Below, piece by piece: positions 43,677-55,448 of a stretch of 64,000 bases of DNA. The notes beneath the pieces were generated by a model. The model was given only the letters and a program-made list of their open reading frames with translations, was not told the DNA's origin and did not search any database. Position 1 is the stretch's first letter. Every line of letters begins with the position of its first letter. Both the position numbers and the translations under genes were made by a program. The stretch spans positions 7,749,892 to 7,813,891 of the forward strand of contig CM018036.1 of assembly GCA_008638375.1 (NCBI GenBank). Reading direction: 5' to 3'. The stretch is from Nyssa sinensis. Its lineage: Eukaryota > Streptophyta > Magnoliopsida > Cornales > Nyssaceae.

Positions 43677-44800
43677 AATTTTTTTTTTTTTTTTTTTTGG
43701 CCAAACGCGACCTAAAGGAAGAATAAATTGTAATTTTTAAGTTTAGAAATGACTTTGACTTTCCCAACCTTAAAATATCATATTAAAACAAGAAAATTCA
43801 AATTTGGCCATAATTCCATAATGTGGTCCTTATTGACATCTGTGCTTCAAATACAATGAATTTGGGATTATTATGAATTTTATCATGTACGGTAACAGAG
43901 GGCAAGTGGCAATTTCCTGTCACAAGGTATAGTCTTTCATTTTCAAGTTTTCCACTAGCCTTCAAATCTAGTCCATAAAGTTCGGTTTGGACTTTAGGGT
44001 TGTTTTGTATTTTGAAAATTCATTGTCACAAATTCATGGATATGTTGTAAAAGTTATTCAAAAGTAATTATTTGTTATAATTTTTTTCTATTATTTAATT
44101 ACTAAAGACTTTATATATATAATTTCAAAAGATAATTTGAATGATAAGATCTCTTAGTAAAGACCGGAAGGTTTAATGTTCGAGTCTTGAGAAATATCTA
44201 TAAAACATGTAAATCTCACGTCTTACAAATGTGTCTTCTATATGAAGCACGTGATTTCTTTTATGTATATATAAAAAAAATATTTTATATGCATTAATAT
44301 ATAGGGAATCCCTATTCACACTCCCATTTGACTATTTACAATCCAAAATATTAATTTTTAAATAATTAAAATTATATTTTTTAAAACTCAAATAATCAAT
44401 TGAAAAGTGGGAATAAGATGACCCTAATATATATAATATAGTATTGGGGGGGCTATTTCCGCTTCCCTGATCTAATATTTACTCTCCACTCACATGCACA
44501 TTTGAATCAAATGGGAGTGCAAGTGTATAAAATACTCCTTTCTGGAGGCCCATTCAGTTTTTTTGCAACCCAATTCAGTTTATGATTAAGTAAAAATAAT
44601 GCTCACATTTCTTTAATGAAAGAGCGAAACTCGAACTCATGACCTCCTCTTTGAGAAAGAGCATGAGTGATCAACAGAGCTAGCTCTAGTTGGTTGGGAA
44701 TAGTCCCACCCTATAGTATACAAAAAATAAATATTAATATTAAAGGAATGAGTAATAGACAGAAAAGAAATAAGGTAGAGATGAAAGGGATGAAACCCAA
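43677..44800. other. Intergenic sequence with SINE-like pieces
   Basis: A polymerase III box-like GTTCGAGTCTTGAG lies at about 44180-44193. A better SINE relic is at 44620-44700 (separate entry). No gene recognised. Confidence 0.5.
44620..44700 (-). mobile_element. tRNA-derived SINE relic
   Basis: On the minus strand TAGCTCTGTTGATCA (44669-44685) matches an A box and GAGTTCGAGTTTC (44625-44637) a B box, at tRNA-like spacing. The surrounding sequence does not form a tRNA. Confidence 0.5.
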
Positions 44801-45718
44801 TAGGACTGTAAATGGGTTGGGTCCGATCTGGCCCAACCCAAACTCGTTTACATAAGGATTAGACTCGTTAACAAGACTTGATCTGAACCTGTTAAAAACT
44901 AATTAAATGGGTTGGGTATAGATCTGTTGGATAATACCCGTTAAAGACCCGACTCGCTAAATCATTAACAAACGCACACGCACACTCTCTCTAATATAAT
45001 ATTGAAGTTAGAGTATTTAACTTCCTAACAAAGTTACTACATACATACATACATAAAAGTTAGAAAGACAGAGAGTCTTAGTGAAGTTGTTATTTTCAAC
45101 CTTCTAGCGTTGTCTTGTGCTATGAAAATGTTTTGGAGATCACTTTAAGAAATTGTTTCATGAATCTAGTTATTAATACCTGATTCTATTGAACAAACAT
45201 TCCATTAAAAATTATTATAAGTATTCTTTTGTCTTTGATAAGTAATCTTTATTTCATTCTATGTCATTTTTATTTTATTTCCTATTATATTTGGGAGTAA
45301 GGCAATCTTTTCTAAGCCTAAATTCTTGATAAAAATCAAAAAAAAATTTAGATGGACAATTATTGTCATTTTACCATTTATCATGTGTCCGATTGTAAGA
45401 AAGAAATTACAAATAATAGTAGTTATTAAATGAAACAGTTTCAATCAACAATAACATAATTATGGCTAATAAAAACTTTTATTTGTAAAGCCAAATTGGA
45501 CTACTGCAAATAAAAAATTTTAGCTCTCAATTTTTATTTTTTATTTTTGTAAACGGGTTGAGTTTTGGAGTCGGAGACCGGGATCCGACGGGTCCTGGCC
45601 CCGACTCTAGTTGAGGCGGGTCTGAATCCGAGTCTAAACCTGTTTAAACTTGACAAATCCGAATTCAAATCTTAAAAGATCTGTCCAAACTTGTCTCATA
45701 AACGGGCCTAAAACCCTA
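44801..45718 (+). mobile_element. Non-autonomous hAT-like element, copy 2 (complete)
   Basis: Begins TAGGACTGTAAATGGG and ends CGGGCCTAAAACCCTA, so the ends are inverted around a TAGGG-type terminus. The 918 bp between them code for nothing. Copy 1 at 1-755 is its inverted relative. Flanking 8-mers are AAACCCAA and GTCTCCAA; only the last four bases agree, so the target duplication is eroded or the end is off by a few bases. Confidence 0.6.
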
Positions 45719-47279
45719 GTCTCCAATGGCCATGATGTAGCATAAAATCACACTCTGGTTTAGGGTCCACAAAATCAGCATGCTAAAAGCGTAGAATATT
45801 GGGCCTTCTCTAGATGTTTGAGAGCTCAGTCATGCTAATCTTCTAAATAAACCCGAACACATGTTTTGAGGACGCAGATTTTAAGGCTGGTCACTATCTG
45901 CTTCTTTGTCCTAAAGTGGTCCTTTTGGAATGAAAGTCTCTCAAGGCCTTGGGAGGAGCTCCACCCATTTGCACCCATTAAAGAGATGGTCCTTCTCAAG
46001 TTGTAACTAGCCAATTTTAGTCACATTGAAATGGGTACTTGTCAATTTTTAAGGTCCCCTACTGGTTGCTGACATACGGCAGACTTTACTGGATTGTTTT
46101 GGGAGTAATTCTAGTTGTGACGGATCAAAATTTGTAATTTGATTGACACGAATAATTTACATGCGTATAAATTATACGTGCTAATCAAATCATAAATTTT
46201 AGTTCACCGCAACTGATGTAACATTTCTCTTGTTTTATCTCTAATTATAGAGTTAATAGGTGATGTGATGAATGGTGTCTCTTTCTACATGAGAAATTTC
46301 TTATTCTTGGAATGAGGTACGTGGTGTTAAGTTGATTTTTGGATGATAAGTTGCATTTGTCTTTTTCAGCATCCATATTTTCAAAGTGATAAAAAAAAAA
46401 AAGACATAAAAGGTTTTTTAATTAATAATATTATATGTATACTATCTTATTAAGGGAATACTTGGGTTGACCTCAGTTCAATGTTAAATTTATCAACTAA
46501 ATTAGTTATTACTTTTTTAAGGATATTCTTTAAGCAATAGTTAATGTTCCTCATTGTTATTCAATTCAAAAGGAATTTACTGCATGATCTTATGATAATT
46601 TTTAATAATGTTATATTTCCTAAATTTATATTTAAAATAATATAATAATTTTAGACTTATTTAAAAATTCTACTATAAGTGTTTAACTTCAAGAGTTAAC
46701 AATGTAGTCGAATATCACATCATAATGTGATGATGTGATATCCGACTAATACAAAAAATTTAATGCATGATCTTATGACTTTTTTAGTAAATAATGTAAT
46801 AATGCTAGGCTTATTAAAAAAATTCTACCAAAAGTATTTACCTTTATAAGTTGGTAATATTGTATTGGCCGAATTTCATATATAATGTAATAATGTGATA
46901 TCTGATTAATACAATACTGCCAACTCAAAATATGATTTTAACAATTATAAGTCAAACATCGATAAAAAAATCCACATTTACAACAACAAACCCATGCATT
47001 GGGGGTTCAAACGAACCGCCCTAACAACCACTAATATCTCTATACTCGGCAAGTAATTGTCCAACAAGACGATTATCTCAAATCATCATCTACTGCAATG
47101 TGACTGTCTCTTACAAGTTTAATTTTTTTTTTTAATTTAATGAGAAAAGTTATTTATCAAAACTTTTAGAGAATTTTAAAGTTTTTGAGGGGTAATAACA
47201 TCATACATAATGACATGACGTAGAGTGACTGTTATACTAGATAATTTCTCTCACTTTATCCTAACCAAAGTCTCCCGCT
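45719..47279. other. Intergenic sequence with a diverged duplication
   Basis: Two related stretches near 46670-46760 and 46810-46920 share TTCTAC, a GTTAACAATGTAGTCG or TTGGTAATATTGTATTGGCCG core and TGTGATATC...ACTAATAC. They resemble the family that makes up the tandem array that follows. No gene seen. Confidence 0.5.
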
Positions 47280-48400
47280 AATAAGTATATAACTCATATT
47301 ATTTAATGAGAATTTTTAAATTTTCAAATTAATTAAAATTAAAAAAAATAATTCTACACTTTTCAAAATTTTATCTAAAAAGTTGTGGTAGTATTACATG
47401 TTTGAAATCAAAGTATATCTAATTGCTAGATAACAAGTTCTCTAAGGTGGAGTTAATGCATCTATATTTTTTTAAAGTTTCAAAATAATTGAAATTAATA
47501 AAAATAATGCTACATTTTTTAAAATTCTATCTCAAAAATAGTGTAATAGTATTGCAGGTCCCATATCATAGTAGATTTAATTGCTAATTAATAAGTTCTC
47601 TAAAGAGGAGTTAGTGCATCTATTTTTTTTAAAGTTTCAAATTAATTGAAATTAAGAAAAGTAATCATGTCTTGAAATTTGTGTAATAGTATCGCATAAC
47701 CCAGGTCAAAGTATATTTAATTGTTAATTAATAAGTTCTCTAAGGAGGAGTTAATGCATTTGTTTTTTTTTTTCAAGTTCCAAATTAATTGAAATTAAAA
47801 AAAGCTACCCTTTTCAAAATTCTATCTCAAAAGTTGTGTAATAATATTGTGTCTGAGATCAAAGTATATTTAATTGCTTATTAATATGTTCTCTAAGGAT
47901 TTAATACATCTTTTTTTTTTAAAGTTCCAAATTAACTGAAATTAAGAAAAAATTAATGACCCTTTTCAAAAATCTATTTCAAAAGTTGTGTAATAATATT
48001 GCAAGTCCAAGGTCAAAGTATATTTTTAATTCCTAATTAATAAGTTCTCTAAAGATTTAATGCATCTGTTTTTTTAAAGTTCTAAATTAATTGAAATTAA
48101 GAAAAAGTACTGCTACTTTTCAAAAATCTATCTCAAAAGTTGTGAAATAGTATTGCATGTCCCAGATCAGATCATATTTTATTCCTAATTAATAAGTTCT
48201 CTGAGGAGTTAATGCATCTGTTTTTTTTTTTTTAAGTTCTAAATTACTTGAATTTAAGAAAAATAATGTTACATTTTTCAAAACTCTATCTCAAAAGTCA
48301 TGTAATATTATTACATGTTTCAGGTCAAAGTATATTTAATTTTTACATAATAAGTTCTCTAAGGAGGAGTTAATGCATCTGTTTGTTTTTTTCCCTTCAA
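47280..48400. repeat. Tandem array of about 153-bp AT-rich units
   Basis: The landmark AAGTTCTCTAAGG recurs at about 47435, 47593, 47733, 47885, 48042, 48193 and 48352, that is every 140-159 bp. Each unit also holds GTTAATGCATCT, a T run, AATTAATTGAAATTAAG, CAAAATTCTATCTCAAAAG and GGTCAAAGTATATTTAAT in the same order. A more diverged unit lies at 47280-47435, giving about eight. Units differ from each other, so the array is old. Non-coding. Confidence 0.85.
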
Positions 48401-49434
48401 AATTGGATCATTAGTGCTTAGGTTTTGGTGATTCTTAATACCAATGCTACACTTCTTAAATTTTTATCTCATGTAACAGTGAAATGATAATATATTATTG
48501 TGACACATTAATTATATAATTTAATACATTTTTAGTATTATAATATCATATCACTTGAGATACATGTATAGAAAATATAACATTTTCTTTCTTAATAATG
48601 TAAGCAAAGTAAATGTGATTAATACTTTGAAATTTACAATAACATTATACTTTTAAAGCCGAAGCTCACAGTAACCGAGTGATATCTTGTGTCACTTTTT
48701 ATAAGAGAGGTCACCGTTTCAAATCTCTCCAAAGTGAGAATGTGTGATATTATGTTGATTTTTCGGCTATGAGTTTGGCTTATAGGTGGTATAGTTGATT
48801 TTTCAATAATACATTGGACTTATTTATAAATTATACTTATAAATAGATGATCATTTTGTTGGCCAAAAAAAAAAAAAATTCTACTTTCAAAATTTTTATT
48901 TCAAATTTACATCCTAAATAATATGGTACTACATTATTAATAATTTATCAAATCATGTAATTAATATGAAATAAAAATACAGTAAGACATTATTTGATAT
49001 CCATATGTTAGGATAAAATTTTAAAAAATATTGGATTGATCTTACATTTTTCTGCTATGAATGTAACAAATTTACATTTACCAATATTCTAAATTTGTTT
49101 TCTAGGTAATTCCTTAACAAAATGATTTAATAAAACATAGATAGGAATCAAAGGCTAGGATTTAGGGTTTGTGAATTGTAGGGTTTAAAATTATTTAGAA
49201 TCAGGCATAAGAGTTTTCATTTTCTTTCCTTTTTTTTCGTACTTTTTTTAAGTTTGGAATAAAATTGCTAAGTTAGATTTATGAGGATTTAAATTTTGAA
49301 GAATTACATTACAATACTTAGGGTTTATATTTAAAATTAAAGACTATTAAAACTTTTGATTTTATTTTAGGAATTTTGGGTTTAGAATTTAGGGTATGGG
49401 ATCGGTGCTGGTTATATATATTTTAATGATGGTA
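48401..49434. other. AT-rich intergenic sequence
   Basis: A single SINE-like B box (CCGTTTCAAATCTC, about 48714-48727) is visible. The part near 48430-48570 is related to the preceding array family. No gene recognised. Confidence 0.5.
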
Positions 49435-49997
49435 ATTTTGGAAATCACATCTTAATGCTGCTACTTCGATATCTTAAGGTTGCTCTAGGAAAAGGGATTC
49501 TTTTATCCTCTCATAGCTCTCTTCATATTCAAGTCTATTGTGACTCCTATTGGATAACTTGTCCAACTACTCGACACTCTACCATGGGATATTGTATCTT
49601 TCTTGGAGCTAGTCCTATTTCATGAAAAAGTAAGAAACAATCCACTGTCAAGCTAAATATCAGGCAATGGCGTCTACCACTTGTGAATTAATTTGACTAC
49701 GATCTTTACTTAAGGATTTGGGAGTTAATCATTTGCGGCCTATGCAACTTCATTGTGAAAACAAAGCTGCTATCCACATCGCTGCCGATCCCATATTTCA
49801 TGAGCGAACAAAACATATTGAATTAGATTGTCACCTTATTCATGAAAAAACTCAAGTTGGGTTGATTTAAATATCTTATGTTGCTTCTTCTCATCAACTT
49901 ATAGATATCTTCACTAAGTCACTTAGAAGGGAATACTTTACCTATCTTGGTAATAAGTTGGGTGTTCATGATATTTACGCTCTAACTTGAGAGGGAG
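49435..49997 (+). pseudogene. 3' end of a second copia polyprotein (RNase H), broken
   Basis: Plus-strand translation across shifts shows [60 protein letters not shown] and a C-terminal DIFTKSLRREYF-like end. This is the RNase H region of copia pol. A polypurine GAGAGGGAG (49989-49997) follows. Everything upstream (RT, integrase, gag) is missing, so the element is truncated. Confidence 0.85.
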
Positions 49998-50200
49998 TAT
50001 TGACGTTATTCAAGGAAAGGAAAACTTTCCTCCTTATTCAATTGGAAGACTTTCCTTCGTGAGGAAGAGAAGACTTTCCTTCTTTATAAGGAAAAGATTT
50101 TTCTTTTCTAAATTTGATGAATTGATTACACCTTACCTTATATGACTTTATTCTTCTTCTTTTATACATCTCTTCTCATTATAAAGCTTGTATATATATG
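49998..50200 (+). repeat. Start of the truncated copia element's 3' LTR
   Basis: Directly after the polypurine tract the sequence reads TATTGACGTTATTC, a degraded TGTTGACG-type LTR start. GGAAAGGAAAACTTTCC-type short inverted words follow. The LTR's far end is not identifiable in the AT-rich DNA that follows. Confidence 0.55.
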
Positions 50201-50720
50201 AAAGAAATAAAATAAAAAGACATTGTGGAGGTTTAGTCCGTGGATGTAGACAACCAAAGTTGAATCACGTAAAACTTGTATTTATTTTTTCTTTTCTTCC
50301 CTTTTTATTTTATTTTACACGGAGGTATATATCTACATATGTTTATACATACATATTTCATATATACTTAAGCACACACATATATAAATATATAAATAAA
50401 TAATATATATAACAAAACACTCATATAATTAAGCATATATATAAATGTGTGAATATATACCTACATACATATACATATATATATATATACTTAAATACAC
50501 ACATACAAATAAATATATAAATTAATAATTACATATATATACAATTATATATTTATATGTTGATTTATTTATATGCATGTATGAATGTATGTATATATAC
50601 ATTCTTAAATACATACATATATATAATTAAGTATATAAAAATAAATATAATGTAGGTATAGAAATACATACATTTATAAGTATATTTAAGTTTATAGTAT
50701 ACATATAATTATGATAAAGA
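50200..50720. repeat. TA/CATA-rich low-complexity tract
   Basis: Long interrupted run of ATATAC, ACATACATAT and similar words from about 50330 to 50720. No coding potential. Confidence 0.75.
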
Positions 50721-52560
50721 TGCGTATTCATAATATTCATATATAATATTGTTAATAAAGTAGAATTGTTGTTATTAAATAACGGAATGACTATTTCTAT
50801 TCTATTTTCATTTAAAGTTATTCTTTAATTATTCATTCTTTTGTCATTTTATTCTAAGCCTAACAAACGTAGTCAGTAGAGTTAACTGTGACCGGCCCAA
50901 TACCACAATGTAAATGCATCTGTCTCGTATGTTTTTTTATTGTTGTTGGGCCGTGCTCAGGATAAGCTGTCCAAAGGACTTGAGTTTTGGGCCCACACTA
51001 TTTGACTTGTGAAAAAGGGTGAACCCATGATTCATTAACCTCAAGAAAGGCTTTCGGATAATCATGTAGCTTTTTAACTTTTTGAGGTACAAAATGTCCA
51101 CTCAACAACAAACTTTAGAGTACACTTCACCTCCAATCAATCTTTCATCTACATCATTGCAACTTTCCAAAATCTTTAATCTTTTTACCCATTTTTCTTC
51201 GAAACATTCCTTTCTGCCAAACATTGCCAGTTATAGACTATTGATGCAGACCTTTTTTTACCTCTCCTTTCCTTTCTTCCCCTCTCTCGCGCGCGCGTGT
51301 TGTTTGGGGAGAAGGGAGAGGAGAGGATAGAAATTTGACAGTAGAAAATATTTTACTGAATGCCTTTTTTTTATTGGGATGTGTGAGCCAATGGGCTTTC
51401 AGAGAAAAAAAAGTCTACTAAGATAATACATTATTTTTATAAATTCATGTAAGTTTCATTGTAATATTTATACCACAGTGATAAAAGTATGATTTTTCTC
51501 TCTTTTTTTTTTTCTTTTCCTTTATTTTAATGGCACCCTCATCCTTTTGCAGAAGGTATTTTTTCTTCTGGGTACATTGATGGGGAGGGGATAATTTATC
51601 TTAGGTGTGTTTACATGCGCTAAATCTTGAATTTGAACTATTTTTTTACCTTCTCAAATAAAATCTCAGTCCCAAAGTCCCAATTCCTGTCTGATGTTGA
51701 AATATTGATTAATAGCTAGCTTGGATGTAATTTGATAATCATATCCATACAATCTGAAATAAGGTGGTCCGCAACTAGATAAGCAAGAATAAGATTCATC
51801 TCTGTCATTTTATTTATTATTTAATTATTTAATAATAAATGCACTTTGCATTCAAAGTCACATTAAAAAAAATTGAAAAATAATGTACTGGGGAGAAGTC
51901 TGGTTCAATGGGCCGTACGAGCTTAATTTGAATGGTAGATGCATGGGTAAAAGCTTTAAAGAAATGAGTTTTCTGGACCTGTCTTCTAGAATCATGCACC
52001 AAGTAATAGCCTTCTTCAATTCCTTGAATGTATCATATATGAATCAATACATGACCAATTCAGCTTGTGTTAGAAATAATAGGTTTTGAGAATAATTTAT
52101 TTTTAGCTATTTTTGAATTAAAATTAAAGTGGGTTTCACACATCAATTTTGGTAGGTTCACATGAAAATGTGTTCTCATCTACGAGGAGATTAAAATCAT
52201 GTATTGGATTGCTCTAAACTATTAAAGAGTGAATGAAAAATTGTCTCCAAACACTATCACTTGAAAATGGTAATAAAAGCTTGAGACTTGTGAAAAACTT
52301 GTATCTCAAATAGAATGTGTACCAGACTTTTAAAAAGTATATATACAATTACCTTGAAAGAAGATTTGGGCCCTTAGGGACATACAAATTTTGTGGAAGA
52401 GGAAGGACCTAGTACTCGCTGCCGTCACCGCCCTTGCCCCACCTCGCACCGAACTAGGTCAGGTTTAGGCCTTGACCTGATGTGTGTGTGTGTGTGTATG
52501 TATATATATCTTTTTGAAAAAATTCATTTAAATAATTTTTCAGAACGCTATTTATGTTAC
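50721..52560. other. Intergenic sequence, no gene seen
   Basis: Non-coding. Contains a (CG)n-like tract at 51287-51297 and a (TG)n tract near 52481-52497. Short open frames have no family resemblance. Confidence 0.5.
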
Positions 52561-53446
52561 TGTTAGAGACAATTCAAAACGTTGTCGTTTAGTTACCAAG
52601 TTAATTAAATCCAATCACTATCGTTTTGCAATTGCGTTTGGTTTTGATTTAAATAAAAAATGACTGTCGTTTTGCGATTACATTTGGTTTGAATTTTGAC
52701 TGAATAGATGTCTTTTTTATTAGGCGCGACTTGTATCTGTTCGCCGTAAATAGACACAACCAAAGCTTCATACCTGTACCAAACCAGTACGAAGAAGTCT
52801 ATATAAACACTACTGCACTTAGCCTTCATTCATCGAATTTTTCATACATTCTGTACATTAGTATTTCATAGAGTTTGAGAGAGTTCAAGTCATTGTTTTG
52901 ATTCACCAGACACGTAGTTGAAGTGCTTCATATTTGCGTCTATTCGATCATTGTATCATGGGAGACGTAAGACCAAAAGCTTGTAAGCACCACTGCGATG
53001 AGTCGTAATTCGTCATAAGGACATTGTGTAAAACAAAAGCCTTGATCACTGTTTCTTGTTTTTATAATTTTGTAAGTGTTGTAGTTTCTATACTGCTTTA
53101 GTTTTTTCCAGTTTCTTCTTCTGGTTTGTTGCAATATTTTTATACTACTTTGTTTTTCATAGAGTTTGAAAGAGTTCAAGTCACTGTTTTGGTTCGTCAG
53201 GCACATAATTGAAGTGCTTCATATCTGTGTGTATTCGATCATTGTATCATGGGAGACGTACAATCAAAAGCTTGTAAGCACCACTGCGAGAACCGTAATT
53301 TGTTTTAAGGACACTGAGTAAAACACAAACCTTGATCATTGCTTCTTGATTCTGCAATTCTGTAAGTGTTACAGTTCCCATATTGCTTTAGTTTTTTTCC
53401 AGTTTCTTCTTCTGGTTTGTTGTAGTATTTTTATACTACTTTGTTT
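52560..53446 (+). mobile_element. LTR-like promoter and leader with a 291-bp tandem duplication
   Basis: TCTATATAAAC (about 52798-52808) is followed about 60 bp later by two direct copies of a 291-bp unit (52864-53154 and 53155-53446). Each has AGAGTTCAAGTCA, GAAGTGCTTCATAT, GATCATTGTATCATGGGAG, AAGCACCACTGCGA and a T-rich end. A TATA box plus a long leader with no coding sequence looks like a solo LTR or the 5' end of a retroelement. No polyprotein is near, and I cannot name the family. Confidence 0.5.
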
Positions 53447-55180
53447 TCAAAAAGTTTCTATTTTTTAAAAATTATTTTCTGGTTTTTATAGAAGAGATTC
53501 TAATATGATAAAAATAATTTCCGTTTATTATTAAAACTAGTTTTGTCAAAACTGATTTATAAACTTTGGTTAACACCTTGAATATGACTAATGGCCACCA
53601 TGTCCTCCTCATTTGGGTAGGTAATGGTTTCAATTCTCATTTTTCTCATTAGAGAAATGTTAGCATTATTTTTATCCAATCATTGACTAGATTAATTTGT
53701 CTATCCAGGAAACGGCGGAGCTAGAAATTTTTTTTGGGAGGGGGGCGAGGGGAATTCTAGGATAATTTTTTTTTTTTTTAAAGTTGGGTGGAGGATTTTA
53801 AGGAAATATCTTTTTATTCTCAAAATTGGAAAAGAAGTTACATGTAATTTTATTTTTTTTGCACAACTTTATTTTTTTGGGGGGAGGGGTGCAAGCCCTT
53901 CCATTAAAAATATGAATAATGATGCTCAGACTCTTTGCAATAAAGCTAAACTTTTAAAAATTTTATTCCAAATAATGTGACATTACGTTATCGATTGTGC
54001 ATCAAATTATATAATTGATGTAGCATAATGGTGCAATGATACATTATTTCCAATATAAAATTGAAGTCAAAAATTTTAAAAGTAGCGCATTATGGTAAAC
54101 CTTTCTCTCAGCCACATGGCCCAGCAATTATATGTGGGTTCGTCCTAGTTCCCAGTCTCCTGGGCCTGCAGATTTCAGTGATAATGCATCCTTGTAAAGG
54201 ATCTCCTTCCCAATCATGAGTCCCAAAGCCCATATATTACCACATGGAGTGCCCGTTGCTTCTAATTTAGGCTTTTTTTTTATATTTATACAATCGCTGT
54301 AGGAGAGAGGAAAATCTTAAATACTTTCATCTTGAATAGGACAACTTGCCTTCCACCGTAGGCTTTTATACTTCTATTGATGGTGGAAAGAAGGTTCCCA
54401 TTCATGACAACAATGGAATTCCAGAGGAACCTAGGAAGTTTAACAGTGAGAAAACCAATACAAAATTAGCACTGGATCTCGATTGGATTAGGAGTGATCC
54501 GAATTCTCTTTATTAAAAAAAATTATCGAATTTGATCACATTTGAAATTGAACAAATTTATGTATTTCTAATCTAAATCCAAATTTACTCAACTCAAGAT
54601 CATCTTCAAAAGTTACTCAAAATTAAGTAAAAATTTCATTTGATATGAAACTCTAATGGTAACGTGTAATTTGACTTAAATCTTTTAAAATAATTGTCAT
54701 TATGTTCTAAAATAATTCTCATCTTTGAACAATATTTTTTTATATTTAGATTTTGACTCAAATTTAAGTATAACTCTCATCTTTGAACAGCGAATTTGAA
54801 TCAGTATTTTGAATATTTAGATTTTGATTCAAATTTAAGTTTTGAGTCACCACTTCATATGCCTTAACGAAATTTATATGATTTAAACTTAAAATGTATA
54901 ATTTTTAACATATTATATAAAAATTAGCATACATATTATATATAATTAGATCGAATAATTGAATTAGTTTAATCTATATCCGATTTATGTAATAAAAGAA
55001 TTATAAAACTTAGGAAGAAATCAAATCATCAGATCAAATTCTTTGTAATATATCTAAATAAATATATCAGATTCAGATCAAACTTTGGCATAGATGAACA
55101 TGTAGTGTTGATTAAGCTGATGAGCTATTGGCGCACCTTAATAACAGTTTTAAGGAAAAAGCATTTAGAATCAAACTGAA
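53447..55180. other. Intergenic sequence with a G-run repeat
   Basis: The block at 53705-53905 (GGCGGAGCTAGAAATT ... GGGGGGAGGGG) resembles a common dispersed plant repeat and has relatives near 56140-56220. AT-rich and non-coding otherwise. Confidence 0.5.
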
Positions 55181-55448
55181 AAACAGCAACAAACTTCTTT
55201 TATCTTTTCATTCAAATAAACATGCTTCTGTACAGACTTCATTAGTTACAAATCCTGGATAAACAAGGATCCGGCTCATCTCCAGTACAATTGAACATTT
55301 AAGTCTTTCTTCTCTCACACCAGGATAGAATCCATCTTCATAAATAGTTATTCAACTATTAAATTTTATTGATAGACCCGTCTCATAGGGAGAAAAAGAA
55401 CTTGAAGGGACAGGAGAGAATCCAAATCCGATAAGGACACCCCAAACT

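Noticed and set aside
47280..48400. Regularly spaced repeats that could suggest a CRISPR array
   Set aside because: The whole 153-bp unit is repeated, with no short repeat plus unique spacer pattern, and the host is a plant. It is a tandem DNA repeat.
52560..53446. Endogenous plant pararetrovirus leader
   Set aside because: No coat, movement, protease or reverse transcriptase sequence lies next to it; an LTR-like remnant is the simpler reading.
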